This document shows, piece by piece, positions 33,032 through 40,424 of a stretch of DNA of 64,000 bases. A model generated the notes under the pieces. The model was not told where the DNA came from and ran no database searches. It saw nothing but the letters and a program-made list of their open reading frames with translations. The position numbers were made by a program, and so were the translations under genes. Each line of letters opens with the position of its first letter. The first letter of the stretch is position 1. Source of the DNA: Gaiella occulta (GTDB taxonomy: Bacteria; Actinomycetota; Thermoleophilia; Gaiellales; Gaiellaceae). The DNA lies in the NCBI RefSeq assembly GCF_003351045.1, contig NZ_QQZY01000006.1, positions 140,125 through 204,124 of the forward strand, given 5' to 3'.

Positions 33032-34672
33032 ATGACGCAGAGCGTCGAGGCACGGACGGACGGACGGCCGTGGACGCCGGCGGCGCGCTCGTTCGCCTCC
33101 GCGCACGGGGTCGTAGCCGGCGTCTCGGTGATCGTCGCCGTCGCGGCCGCGTTCCTCCTGCACCAGCTGATGGCGTGGCCGCCGCACGAGGACGAGACGC
33201 TCGCGCTGTTCGTCGGACGGGACTCGCTCGGAGGCGTGATCGACCATGTCACCCGCGATCGGGGCGGAGCGCCGCTTCACTTCCTGTTCGCCTGGGGTGT
33301 CGCCCACGCAGGCTTCGGGCTCGGTGGCTCGCGGCTCGTGTCGGCGGCGTTCGCGGTCGCGAGCCTCCCGCTCGTCGCCCTCCTCGCAGCACGGTTGACG
33401 GAACGGCGTACCGCGCTCGTCGCGACCGCGCTCGTCGCCTGCAGCTGGGCGTTCCTCTTCCACGGCGTCTACGCGCGCATGTACAGCATGTTCCTGTTCC
33501 TCTCGTTGCTGTCGTTCCTGGGGCTGCTGCGTGCGCTCGACCGTGGTGGGCGCGCGTGGCTTCCGTGGGCGGCGGCGATCCTCCTCGCCGTCGCCGCGCA
33601 CCCGTACGGCGCTCTCGTGCTCGCCGCGCAGGGCGTCTACGTCCTGCTCGCCCGCCGCGACCGCCTGCGCCCGGCCGTCGCGGCGTTCGCGGCCGTCGCG
33701 GTGGCCGGGATCCCCTTCTGGCTGACCGACCTCGTGCTCGCAGGGCGCTTCGACGTCGGCGTGGGTGGCCGCGGCGACAAGCTCGGCGGCCCGACGGCGA
33801 TCGTCACCTACCTGTGGCAGACGGCGGGCGACTTCAGCGCCGGGTGGTGGCCGGTGCTGGCCGTGGTGCTGCTGCTCGCCCTCGCGGGGCTCGCAACGGT
33901 CGACCCCGACGCACGGAAGCTCGCACTCTGCACCACGCTCGTACCGGTGGTCGCGTTCCTCGCCGCGCGGCTGGGCGGGTCTGCTTCCCCCGAGTCGCGG
34001 CACCTGATCTTCGTGCTGCCGCTCTTCGCCGTGCTCGTCGCTGCGGGCGTGACGCGGCTCGCGCGCCGGCTGCCCCTGGCCGCCGCCGGCATCGTCGTCG
34101 CGCTCCTCGCCGCCGAGGTGGCTTGGGCATGGCAGCGAACACCTCCCCTGTTCGAATGGGAGCCCGCGCAGCGCCAGGCAGCCCGTGCCCAGGCGGAGGC
34201 CTACCTCGCCGCCACGAGCAGGCCCGACGACCTGCTCTTCGGCTACGAGCCGCTCTTCCTGGGCGCGTGGGAGCGCAATCGCGCGTTCGCCGACACGGTG
34301 CTGCCGCGCGCCGACGCCCGCCTCACGCTCCGCGTGCTGCGGCGCCAGCCGCGACCGCTCGGCCGCGGCATCTGGATCCTCGACGCGAGCGAGCGCAACA
34401 ACCTGAAGCCGCGTCTCGAGATCGAGAACCGCGATCCGGGGCCGCCGGGGATGTTCGTGACGCACGCGTTCGGACCGTTTCTCGTCATCGAGACCGAAGC
34501 GCCGGTCGGGACGCCCGACCGCTACCTCGCCGCCGCGGCGCGCGCGATGCTGGCGGGACGGGCGCTCGGCATCGGCGATGCCGACGTGAACCTGCAGACG
34601 ATCGAGCGCGCCGACCGCGCGTCACGCGGCTACGGGCCGTCGCTGCGCTCGCGCTCGAGCAACTCGCGGTAG
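33032..34672 (+). CDS. GT-C (GT39/PMT-like) membrane glycosyltransferase
   Basis: 546 residues with about 9-10 predicted membrane spans and a soluble C-terminal region of about 150 residues. The first extracellular loop begins 'WPPHEDETLALFVGRD', containing the acidic DE pair typical of GT-C enzymes that use polyprenyl-phosphate sugars; 'RDRGGAPLHFLFAW' follows. It probably transfers a sugar from a lipid carrier to an envelope acceptor. Divergent from fmdB (41 bp); its 3' end overlaps a small minus-strand gene by 43 bp. Confidence 0.85.
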   Translation: MTQSVEARTDGRPWTPAARSFASAHGVVAGVSVIVAVAAAFLLHQLMAWPPHEDETLALFVGRDSLGGVIDHVTRDRGGAPLHFLFAWGVAHAGFGLGGSRLVSAAFAVASLPLVALLAARLTERRTALVATALVACSWAFLFHGVYARMYSMFLFLSLLSFLGLLRALDRGGRAWLPWAAAILLAVAAHPYGALVLAAQGVYVLLARRDRLRPAVAAFAAVAVAGIPFWLTDLVLAGRFDVGVGGRGDKLGGPTAIVTYLWQTAGDFSAGWWPVLAVVLLLALAGLATVDPDARKLALCTTLVPVVAFLAARLGGSASPESRHLIFVLPLFAVLVAAGVTRLARRLPLAAAGIVVALLAAEVAWAWQRTPPLFEWEPAQRQAARAQAEAYLAATSRPDDLLFGYEPLFLGAWERNRAFADTVLPRADARLTLRVLRRQPRPLGRGIWILDASERNNLKPRLEIENRDPGPPGMFVTHAFGPFLVIETEAPVGTPDRYLAAAARAMLAGRALGIGDADVNLQTIERADRASRGYGPSLRSRSSNSR

Positions 34673-34827
34673 CAGGGGGCGCTCTCGAACGCCCCGAGCC
34701 CGGTCGCGGCCTGCCGGCGCGAGCGCCGGGGCCGCATCCGCCGCGCGGCCGCGACGGCCGCCGACGCGCCGAGCACGCCGCCGATGAGATACGAGCGCAG
34801 TCGCCTCTGCCGCTTCTTCCCGTCCAT
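34630..34827 (-). CDS. Small basic protein with one hydrophobic segment
   Basis: 65 residues: MDGKKRQRRLRSYLIGGVLG then ASAAVAAARRMRPRR, an Arg-rich middle and 'FESAPCYRELLERERSDGP' at the end. One short possible membrane helix. It overlaps the 3' end of the glycosyltransferase gene by 43 bp on the opposite strand and is divergent from the PfkB kinase with 16 bp between. No function known; moderate confidence that it is real. Confidence 0.5.
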   Translation of the reverse strand: MDGKKRQRRLRSYLIGGVLGASAAVAAARRMRPRRSRRQAATGLGAFESAPCYRELLERERSDGP

Positions 34828-34843
34828 GCGAGGATCGTAGGCG

Positions 34844-35659
34844 ATGCTGACGTGCTGCTTCGGCGACCTCGTGCTGGACGTGATCGTGCGGTTGCAGCAG
34901 CCGCTCGCCCGGGGCGCGGACGCAACCTCGCGGGTCGTGCTGCGACCCGGCGGCCAGGCGGCAAACGTCGCCGCCTGGGTGTCCGCGCTCGGCGGCGCCG
35001 CACGGTTCATCGGCAAGCGGGGAGCCGACGACGCGGGCCGGCTCGCGGGAGAGCGCGTAGCGGCGTACGGCGTCGACCTCGCAGGTCCCGTGGAGCCGGA
35101 GGGAAGCGGTGTCATCGTCTCTCTCGTCGACCCGGACGGCGACCGGTCGATGTGCTCCGACCGCGGCGTCGCGCCCTCGTTCCGGCCCGACGAGCTCGAC
35201 CCCGCGTGGCTCGACGGCTGCGAGCACCTGCACGTATCGGGGTACGCGCTGCTGCGCGACCCGGTGCGGCTCGCCGCGCTGCGCGCCGTCGAGCTCGCAC
35301 GCGCCCGCGGAGCGCGGGTGAGCGTCGACCTGTCGTCGTGGAGCGCGATCCGCGATGCCGGGGCGCCGGCGTTCCGCCGCCTCGTGGAGGAGATCGCGCC
35401 CGAGATCGTGTTCGCCAACGAGGACGAGGACGCGATCGTCGGCGGACCGATCCCCGGCAGCGCCTGGATCCTGAAGCGCGGGGCGCGAGGCTGCTCGTTC
35501 GACGGCGACGAGCGGCCCGCGCTGCCGGTACGGCGCGTCGTCGACTCGACCGGCGCCGGCGACGCGCTCGCGGCCGGGTTCATCGTCGGCGGGCCCGAGC
35601 TCGCGCTTGCGGCGGCGGCCCGCTGCGTGCAGCAGGCAGGCTCGATGCCCGCGTCCTGA
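34844..35659 (+). CDS. PfkB-family carbohydrate/nucleoside kinase (pseudouridine kinase candidate)
   Basis: 271 residues. PfkB signatures: 'GDLVLDVIVRL', 'RPGGQAANVAAWVSALGG', 'VFANEDEDAI' and the C-terminal 'VDSTGAGDALAAGF' (anion hole, catalytic Asp). It precedes a pseudouridine-5'-phosphate glycosidase gene by 493 bp on the same strand. PsuK phosphorylates pseudouridine for PsuG, so pseudouridine catabolism is a good guess; ribokinase-like activity on another sugar is the alternative. Confidence 0.8.
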   Translation: MLTCCFGDLVLDVIVRLQQPLARGADATSRVVLRPGGQAANVAAWVSALGGAARFIGKRGADDAGRLAGERVAAYGVDLAGPVEPEGSGVIVSLVDPDGDRSMCSDRGVAPSFRPDELDPAWLDGCEHLHVSGYALLRDPVRLAALRAVELARARGARVSVDLSSWSAIRDAGAPAFRRLVEEIAPEIVFANEDEDAIVGGPIPGSAWILKRGARGCSFDGDERPALPVRRVVDSTGAGDALAAGFIVGGPELALAAAARCVQQAGSMPAS

Positions 35660-35955
35660 CCCGGAGGACCGGCCGGGAGGGCGCGCTGCCGCGACGCGGG
35701 GCGGGACGGGCGGGACGCAACGAGAGGAGCGGGGCGCGACGGGGACGCGCGCCGGGACGGGAACGCGGGGCGCGAAGAACGGGCGGGCCACCCACCCCGG
35801 AGCACACGCCATGCCGGGAGTGCAGCCCGCCCGGTGCGGAGCCTGTCAGGTGCGGGACGCCCGGCGGCGTCCTTCCGGCACGCCCGCGCGCGCAGGACAC
35901 GAAGACGACACAGAGGCGGCGCGGTCCCGGCACCGGATCACCGCTAGCGTGTCGT

Positions 35956-35978
35956 CAGGGGCACCGGGGGTGCCCCTG
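35956..35978. repeat. Perfect inverted repeat (hairpin)
   Basis: CAGGGGCACC (35956-35965) and GGTGCCCCTG (35969-35978) form a perfect 10-bp stem with a GGG loop. No T-run follows (GGGGGTGG), so it is not an obvious terminator on the plus strand. Confidence 0.7.
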
Positions 35979-36011
35979 GGGGTGGTTGGGCCGGCGGAAG
36001 CCGCCAAGAGA

Positions 36012-36065
36012 GCGTCCAAGAGAGGCGAAGTGCCAGCAGCGTCCAAGAGAGGCGAAGTGCCAGCA
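36012..36065 (+). repeat. Tandem 27-bp direct repeat
   Basis: Two exact adjacent copies of a 27-bp unit beginning GCGTCCAAGAGAGGCGAAGT (36012-36038, 36039-36065). A partial related stretch (AAGAGAGCGTCCAAGAG) precedes and AGGAGAGGCG follows. Confidence 0.85.
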
Positions 36066-36152
36066 GCCGCAGGAGAGGCGGCCCCGAGCAGCCCCCCCCC
36101 CCTGCGCCTGCCAAGCAGTCGCGCGTTTCCTGGAACGACTAGTCTCGCTGGC

Positions 36153-37055
36153 ATGCTCGACCTGATCCACGTCAGCGACGAGGTGGCGTCCGCGCTCGAG
36201 GACGGGCGCGCCGTCGTCGCGCTCGAGACCACGCTCGTGGCGCACGGCTTTCCGGCGCCGGACGGCGTCCAGGTCGGTCTCGGCAGCGAGGCAGCCGTCC
36301 GTGCCGCCGGCGCGATCCCCGCCACCACGGGGGTGCTCGACGGGAAGATCCGGATCGGGCTGACGGAGTCGCAGCTCGAGCGCTTCACGCCGCAGGCACG
36401 CAAGCTCGGCCCGCGCGACCTCGCAGTCTGCGCGGTGCAGGGCGCGGTCGGGGCGACGACGGTCGGGGGGACGCTGACGGCGGCGGCGGCCGTCGGCATC
36501 CGCTTCATGGGCACCGGGGGGCTCGGCGGAGTTCACCGCGGCTTTCCGACGCCGCCGGACGTCTCCGCCGACCTCGGCGCGGCCGCCCGTATCCCCACCG
36601 TGATCGCGTCGTCCGGCGTTAAGTCGCTGCTCGACGTGGCGGCCACCGTGGAGCTGCTCGAGACGCTCGGCGTTCCCGTCCTCGGCTACCGCACGGACAC
36701 GCTGCCGCTCTTCTATCAGGCCGACGGCGGCCCCCCCGTCTCGGCGCGCGTCGAGAGCGCCGCAGAGATCGCGCGCATCGCCGACGCGCACTGGCGCCTG
36801 GGCGGCAACGCCGTCCTCGTCGGGCGGCCTCCGGACGAGAGCCTGGAGGTCGAGCGGCTGATCGCGGAAGCCGTGGCAGCCGCCGAGCGGCAGGGCGTCT
36901 CGGGCCAGGGCGTGACCCCGTTCGTGCTCGCGTACCTGCACGAGCACTCCGCAGGCGAGACCCGCCGCGTCAACCGCGACCTCATCGTCGCCAACGCCGG
37001 CCTCGCGGGCGAGATCGCCGTCGCGTACGCGGCACTCGAGCAGGCCGCGCTCTGA
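36153..37055 (+). CDS. psuG: Pseudouridine-5'-phosphate glycosidase
   Basis: 300 residues from ATG 36153. Motifs of PsuG/indigoidine synthase A: 'VALETTLVAHGFPAPDG' (catalytic Glu), 'PATTGVLDGKIRIGL' (catalytic Lys), 'GATTVGGTLTAAAAVGIRFMGTGGLGGVHRG' (in parts), 'SSGVKSLLDV' and 'PLFYQADGGPPVSARV'. It cleaves pseudouridine 5'-phosphate to uracil and ribose 5-phosphate. The stop overlaps a CTG that seems to start the next gene. Confidence 0.93.
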   Translation: MLDLIHVSDEVASALEDGRAVVALETTLVAHGFPAPDGVQVGLGSEAAVRAAGAIPATTGVLDGKIRIGLTESQLERFTPQARKLGPRDLAVCAVQGAVGATTVGGTLTAAAAVGIRFMGTGGLGGVHRGFPTPPDVSADLGAAARIPTVIASSGVKSLLDVAATVELLETLGVPVLGYRTDTLPLFYQADGGPPVSARVESAAEIARIADAHWRLGGNAVLVGRPPDESLEVERLIAEAVAAAERQGVSGQGVTPFVLAYLHEHSAGETRRVNRDLIVANAGLAGEIAVAYAALEQAAL

Positions 37056-38101
37056 GCCTGTACGACGCAGTCCGCGACCTGCCGCTGACGATCGAGGGCT
37101 ACGCGCTCGAGGTTCTCGAGCAGAAGATCTCGAGCGACTTCCTGCGCAAGACGACGGTGATCCGGCTGGCCGGCGCGGGCGAGGAAGGGCTGGGCGAGGA
37201 CGTCACCTACGACGCCGGCGAGCACGACCGGCAGCAGCAGCGCAGCTGCGTGCTGCCGCTCGCAGGCACGTGGACGCTCGACTCCTTCTCCGAGCACCTC
37301 GGCGGCCAACCGCTCTTCGACCACGAGCCGGCACAGCACGCCTCCCTCGACTACCGCCGCTGGGGCTTCGAGAGCGCCGCCCTCGACCTCGCTCTCCGTC
37401 AGGCCGGGCGCTCCCTCGAGGACGCCGTCGGACGAGCGCCGGCGGCGCTCACGTTCGTCGTCTCGATGCGGCTCGGCACGCCGGCGACGAGCGAGCGCCT
37501 GCACGCCTGGCTTGCCCTCTACCCGGATCTGCGCTTCAAGCTCGACGCGACCGCCGACTGGTCGGCGCAGCTGATCGCCGAGCTCGCAGCGACAGGGGCC
37601 GTCGTCGCGGTCGACTTCAAGGGCCGCTACCGCGGCACGAGCGTCGACACGCAGCCCGACCCGGCGCTGTACCGGCTCGTCGCCGAGGGGCTGCCCGGCG
37701 CGTGGCTCGAGGATCCCGCGCTCACGCCGGAGACGGAGGCGGTGCTCGAGCCGCACCGGGAGCGCGTCACGTGGGACGCGATCATCCACTCGGTCGAGGA
37801 CATCGACGGGCTGCCCTGGCCGCCGCGGACGGTCAACCTGAAGCCGTCGCGGTTCGGCTCGCTGCAGCGTCTGTTCGCCGCCTACGACCACTGTGCCGCG
37901 CGCGGCATCGACGCCTACGGCGGCGGCCAGTTCGAGCTCGGGTGCGGCCGCGGCCAGATCCAGCTGCTGGCGGCGCTGTTCCACCCAGGCAGCCCGAACG
38001 ACGTCGCCCCCGGCGCGTTCAACCTCGATCCGCGGCCGGGTCTCCCGACGAGCCCGCTCGCGCTCGACCCCGAGCCCATCGGCTTCCGGCTGCGCCCTTG
38101 A
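37052..38101 (+). CDS. Enolase-superfamily protein with probable CTG start
   Basis: About 349 residues if begun at CTG 37052. The capping-domain sequence 'LPLTIEGYALEVLEQKISSD' and 'KTTVIRLAGAGEEGLGED' is needed for the fold but lies before the first conventional start (GTG 37157). The barrel has 'LRFKLDATADW' (Asp), 'AWLEDPALTPE' (Glu), 'TWDAIIHSVEDID' (Asp) and 'VNLKPSRFGSL' (Lys), matching the MLE/OSBS-like metal and base positions. 'YGGGQFELGCGRGQIQLLA' follows. Reaction not assigned; o-succinylbenzoate synthase is possible but unproven. Confidence 0.75.
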   Translation: MSLYDAVRDLPLTIEGYALEVLEQKISSDFLRKTTVIRLAGAGEEGLGEDVTYDAGEHDRQQQRSCVLPLAGTWTLDSFSEHLGGQPLFDHEPAQHASLDYRRWGFESAALDLALRQAGRSLEDAVGRAPAALTFVVSMRLGTPATSERLHAWLALYPDLRFKLDATADWSAQLIAELAATGAVVAVDFKGRYRGTSVDTQPDPALYRLVAEGLPGAWLEDPALTPETEAVLEPHRERVTWDAIIHSVEDIDGLPWPPRTVNLKPSRFGSLQRLFAAYDHCAARGIDAYGGGQFELGCGRGQIQLLAALFHPGSPNDVAPGAFNLDPRPGLPTSPLALDPEPIGFRLRP

Positions 38102-38137
38102 GCGACGGCCGCCGCGCGCGGATCGGCGGATCCAGGC

Positions 38138-38425
38138 TCAGCCCTCGAGCGACTGCAGGAGCGCGTCCACCTCGACGAGCGGCAGCGACTCGATCTTGGC
38201 GCTGCCGCGCGCGCCGAGCGCGACCGACACGCGGGCGATCGTGAGGTCGTCCGGCGCCTCGACGACGTTGACGAAGTCGTAGGCGCCGAGCGAGGCCCAC
38301 TGGTGCAGCACGTGCGCTCCCAGCTCCTCGACGTCGCGGTTGACCTCGCGCAGCCGGCCCGGGTTGGACTTCAGCGTCTGCACGCCCTTCCCGGTCAGCG
38401 TCGTCAGCATCAGGTAGATCGGCAT
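38138..38425 (-). CDS. GYD-domain protein
   Basis: 95 residues, opening MPIYLMLTTLTGKGVQTLK, then 'WASLGAYDFVNVVEAPDD' with the GxYD signature and 'SAKIESLPLVEVD'. GYD proteins are small ferredoxin-fold proteins of unknown function common in actinobacteria. A GGAGG site precedes the ATG. It is convergent with the enolase-like gene. Confidence 0.85.
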   Translation of the reverse strand: MPIYLMLTTLTGKGVQTLKSNPGRLREVNRDVEELGAHVLHQWASLGAYDFVNVVEAPDDLTIARVSVALGARGSAKIESLPLVEVDALLQSLEG

Positions 38426-38462
38426 CGGCTCCTCCTTGCCGCGGGTGGCCGGCCCGCAGAGC

Positions 38463-39191
38463 CTACTCCGCCGGCGGAGCGCCATCGCGCGGGGCGAGGC
38501 GCGCCGTCCGGCGGCCCGGCCGCGTCGTTCCCACCCGCGCCGCAAGATCGACGAACAGCAGCGCTCCGCCGAGGAACAGGATCGGGCCGAGCACGGTGTC
38601 GGCCAGGAAGATCGCCACGCGCAGCGTGGTATCCGCCTGGGCGCGCAAGAGGAACCCCATCGCCAGCCGCGTCAGCCCGAACAGCAGCATCAGCGTGGCG
38701 AGCCCCCCGAGCGCGTGCACGAGGTCGGCACGAGCGACCTCGAGCGAGCGGGCAAGCGCCGAGACGGGGCCGCGCTGCTCGATCACGGCCGCCGGCACGG
38801 CGTTGCCGAACAGCGCGAGCAGCACGATCGCCGCGAGCGAGAACCACGGGAGCAGGAAGGCCGCGGGCAGGAACACGATCGTTCCGGTGCCGAGCGCGAC
38901 GAGCCAGGTGCGTCTCGCGGGCCGGGCGCCGCCGGCGAGCACCGCACCCCAGGCGTAGGCCAGGCTGAGGAGCGGCGCCGCAGCGACGAGCACGGCGATC
39001 CGCCCCGCCACGTCGAGGCCGAGCGACACCTGGTCGGCGACCGCGATGACGAGGCCGAGCGGGAGCGCGAGCCAGAACCTGTCGCCGTACAGCTTCAGCG
39101 TCTCGGCGACGAGCTGGCCGACCGTCCGCGTCTCCGGCGGCAGCGCCGGCGGCAGCGGCCCGCTCGTCCTGGCATAGCGTGGGCGCGGCAT
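38463..39191 (-). CDS. Polytopic membrane protein
   Basis: 242 residues from ATG 39191 (an upstream in-frame start at 39239 is less likely). After a Pro-rich N terminus, 'VAETLKLYGDRFWLALPLGLV' resembles the start of glycerophosphodiester-phosphodiesterase-type membrane domains. About six hydrophobic segments follow, with 'RGPVSALARSLEVARADLVHALGG' (in parts) as a conserved amphipathic linker. Function unknown. The stop of the nucleosidase gene lies 44 bp upstream. Confidence 0.75.
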   Translation of the reverse strand: MPRPRYARTSGPLPPALPPETRTVGQLVAETLKLYGDRFWLALPLGLVIAVADQVSLGLDVAGRIAVLVAAAPLLSLAYAWGAVLAGGARPARRTWLVALGTGTIVFLPAAFLLPWFSLAAIVLLALFGNAVPAAVIEQRGPVSALARSLEVARADLVHALGGLATLMLLFGLTRLAMGFLLRAQADTTLRVAIFLADTVLGPILFLGGALLFVDLAARVGTTRPGRRTARLAPRDGAPPAE

Positions 39192-39235
39192 CGCCACAAC
39201 CGTAGCGGGCAGGGCGAGCGAGCAGCCCGCCCCTA

Positions 39236-39775
39236 TCACCGAGACGCGACAGCGTCGACGAGCGCGGGGAGCGCGCGGTCGAGCACCGCGAGCGCGTCGG
39301 GAATCCGCCAGGTCGAGCGGTCGGCCTCGCCGACCGCGTTCGAGATCGCTCGCACCTCGACCGCCGGCACGCCGGCGAGCGCGGCGGCGCGCAGCACGCC
39401 GAAGCCCTCCATCGCTTCGACCGGCACCCCGCGCCCGGCGCCGCCGACCGCCGCGCTCGTGCCGATCGCAACGACCGGCGCGTCGGGAAGGGCGCGGCGC
39501 ACGGCCTCGACGAGCCCGGGATCGGCGGCGACCCGATCGACGACGCGGATCGCTGCGACGAGATCGCAGTAGACGGCCTCGGCGCCGATCACGAGCGTCC
39601 CGGGCGCGATGCCGCGAGCGCCGGCGACCCCGACGTGGAGGACAGCCTTCCAGTCGCGCAGCGCGAGCGCGCGTGCGACCGCCGCGGCGGCCTCGACCGG
39701 GCCGACACCGCAGACGAGGCCGTCACGGCCGCACAGCTCACGCTCCGTGGCGGCGGCGATCAGGATCTCCGGCAT
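39236..39775 (-). CDS. Futalosine-hydrolase-like nucleosidase
   Basis: 179 residues. Nucleoside-phosphorylase/MTAN fold: 'ILIAAATERELCG' at the N terminus, 'GVGPVEAAAAVARAL', 'VEAMEGFGVLRAAALAGVPAVEVRAISNAVG' (quoted from the active-site MEG strand to the RxISN motif) and 'EADRSTW'. The MEG and ISNxVGExDR pattern is that of MqnB, which removes hypoxanthine from futalosine in menaquinone synthesis. It is shorter than usual (about 220). Other mqn genes are not in the window, so the specificity is inferred. Confidence 0.8.
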   Translation of the reverse strand: MPEILIAAATERELCGRDGLVCGVGPVEAAAAVARALALRDWKAVLHVGVAGARGIAPGTLVIGAEAVYCDLVAAIRVVDRVAADPGLVEAVRRALPDAPVVAIGTSAAVGGAGRGVPVEAMEGFGVLRAAALAGVPAVEVRAISNAVGEADRSTWRIPDALAVLDRALPALVDAVASR

Positions 39776-39895
39776 GGCGCTCGCACTCTCCTCGGTCGAC
39801 CAGGGACGCCGATCCTAGAGGCTCGCTGTGACGGCGGCGTCCGCGCGAGCGGATGCCGGGAGGACGACGGCCGGCCCTCCCGGCATCACGACGTC

Positions 39896-40363
39896 CTAGT
39901 AGCGCGAGACGGACGCGGCGGGCTTGACGATCTGCCCGCGGATCTCGCCGGCCGCGTTCTTCGCCGTGTGGACGTTCACGTAGGCGGTGCCGCGCTCGAG
40001 CGCGTCGGCGGTGTCCCTGGCGATCGTCGCGCGGCCCGTGGCACCGGTCTTGCAGGGGGCGCACAGCGCGAGCAGGACGCCGCCGGCGACGCCCCGCTTG
40101 CCCGCGTGGATGTGCGCCGCGACGGCCTTGCCGCTCAGGTTGCGGAAGGTGAGCGTCCACCGGATCGACCGCAGCGCGCCCGCGTCGGCCACGGTTGCCG
40201 TGAACACCCCGGCAGCCCCGGCCGGGGCGGCGGGCGGCGGCACCTCCTGCCGGGGCGTCATCGTCACGCGGTAGGAGGTGCCCCGCTTGGCGGTAGCGGC
40301 AAGGGAGCCGCCGGCGACCGTGAGCGCGAGCGCGAGAGCGACTGCGGTTGCGAGCGTCTTCAT
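39896..40363 (-). CDS. Secreted CHRD-domain protein
   Basis: 155 residues. Signal peptide MKTLATAVALALALTVAGGS then a CHRD domain: 'RVTMTPRQEVPPP', 'FTATVADAGALRSIRWTLTF', 'AAHIHAGKRGVAGGV' and 'TAYVNVHTAKNAAGEIRGQI'. CHRD domains are extracellular modules of uncertain function. The domain fills the whole mature protein. A GAGGAGGGACG site precedes the ATG. Confidence 0.9.
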   Translation of the reverse strand: MKTLATAVALALALTVAGGSLAATAKRGTSYRVTMTPRQEVPPPAAPAGAAGVFTATVADAGALRSIRWTLTFRNLSGKAVAAHIHAGKRGVAGGVLLALCAPCKTGATGRATIARDTADALERGTAYVNVHTAKNAAGEIRGQIVKPAASVSRY

Positions 40364-40424
40364 CGTCCCTCCTCGTCGGTGGTCCTTCGCAAGGGCTTAC
40401 GCACCGGGAACCGCACCGGTTTGC

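Larger units (their letters stand above)
35660..36152. other. 493-bp non-coding purine-rich spacer
   Basis: No gene supported. The first 180 bp are markedly G/A-rich on the plus strand, with many GGGACG/GGGGCG words. It contains a strong hairpin (35956-35978) and a 27-bp tandem repeat (36012-36065). It separates two genes of probably the same pathway, so it could be an attenuator or small RNA region; an eroded gene is another option. Confidence 0.5.

Noticed and set aside
34622..35812. Long minus-strand frame opposite the PfkB kinase
   Set aside because: Antisense shadow; only the small 65-residue protein at its 3' end (34630-34827) looks plausible.
35956..35978. Intrinsic terminator for the PfkB gene
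   Set aside because: Nearly 300 bp from the stop and followed by G-rich sequence instead of a T-run.
36012..36065. CRISPR-like repeat
   Set aside because: Two directly adjacent copies with no spacers and no cas genes.
33070..36165. Plus-strand frame spanning the GT-C gene, the PfkB gene and the 493-bp spacer
   Set aside because: Out of frame with both recognised proteins; Arg-rich without motifs. Its openness in the spacer reflects GC bias.
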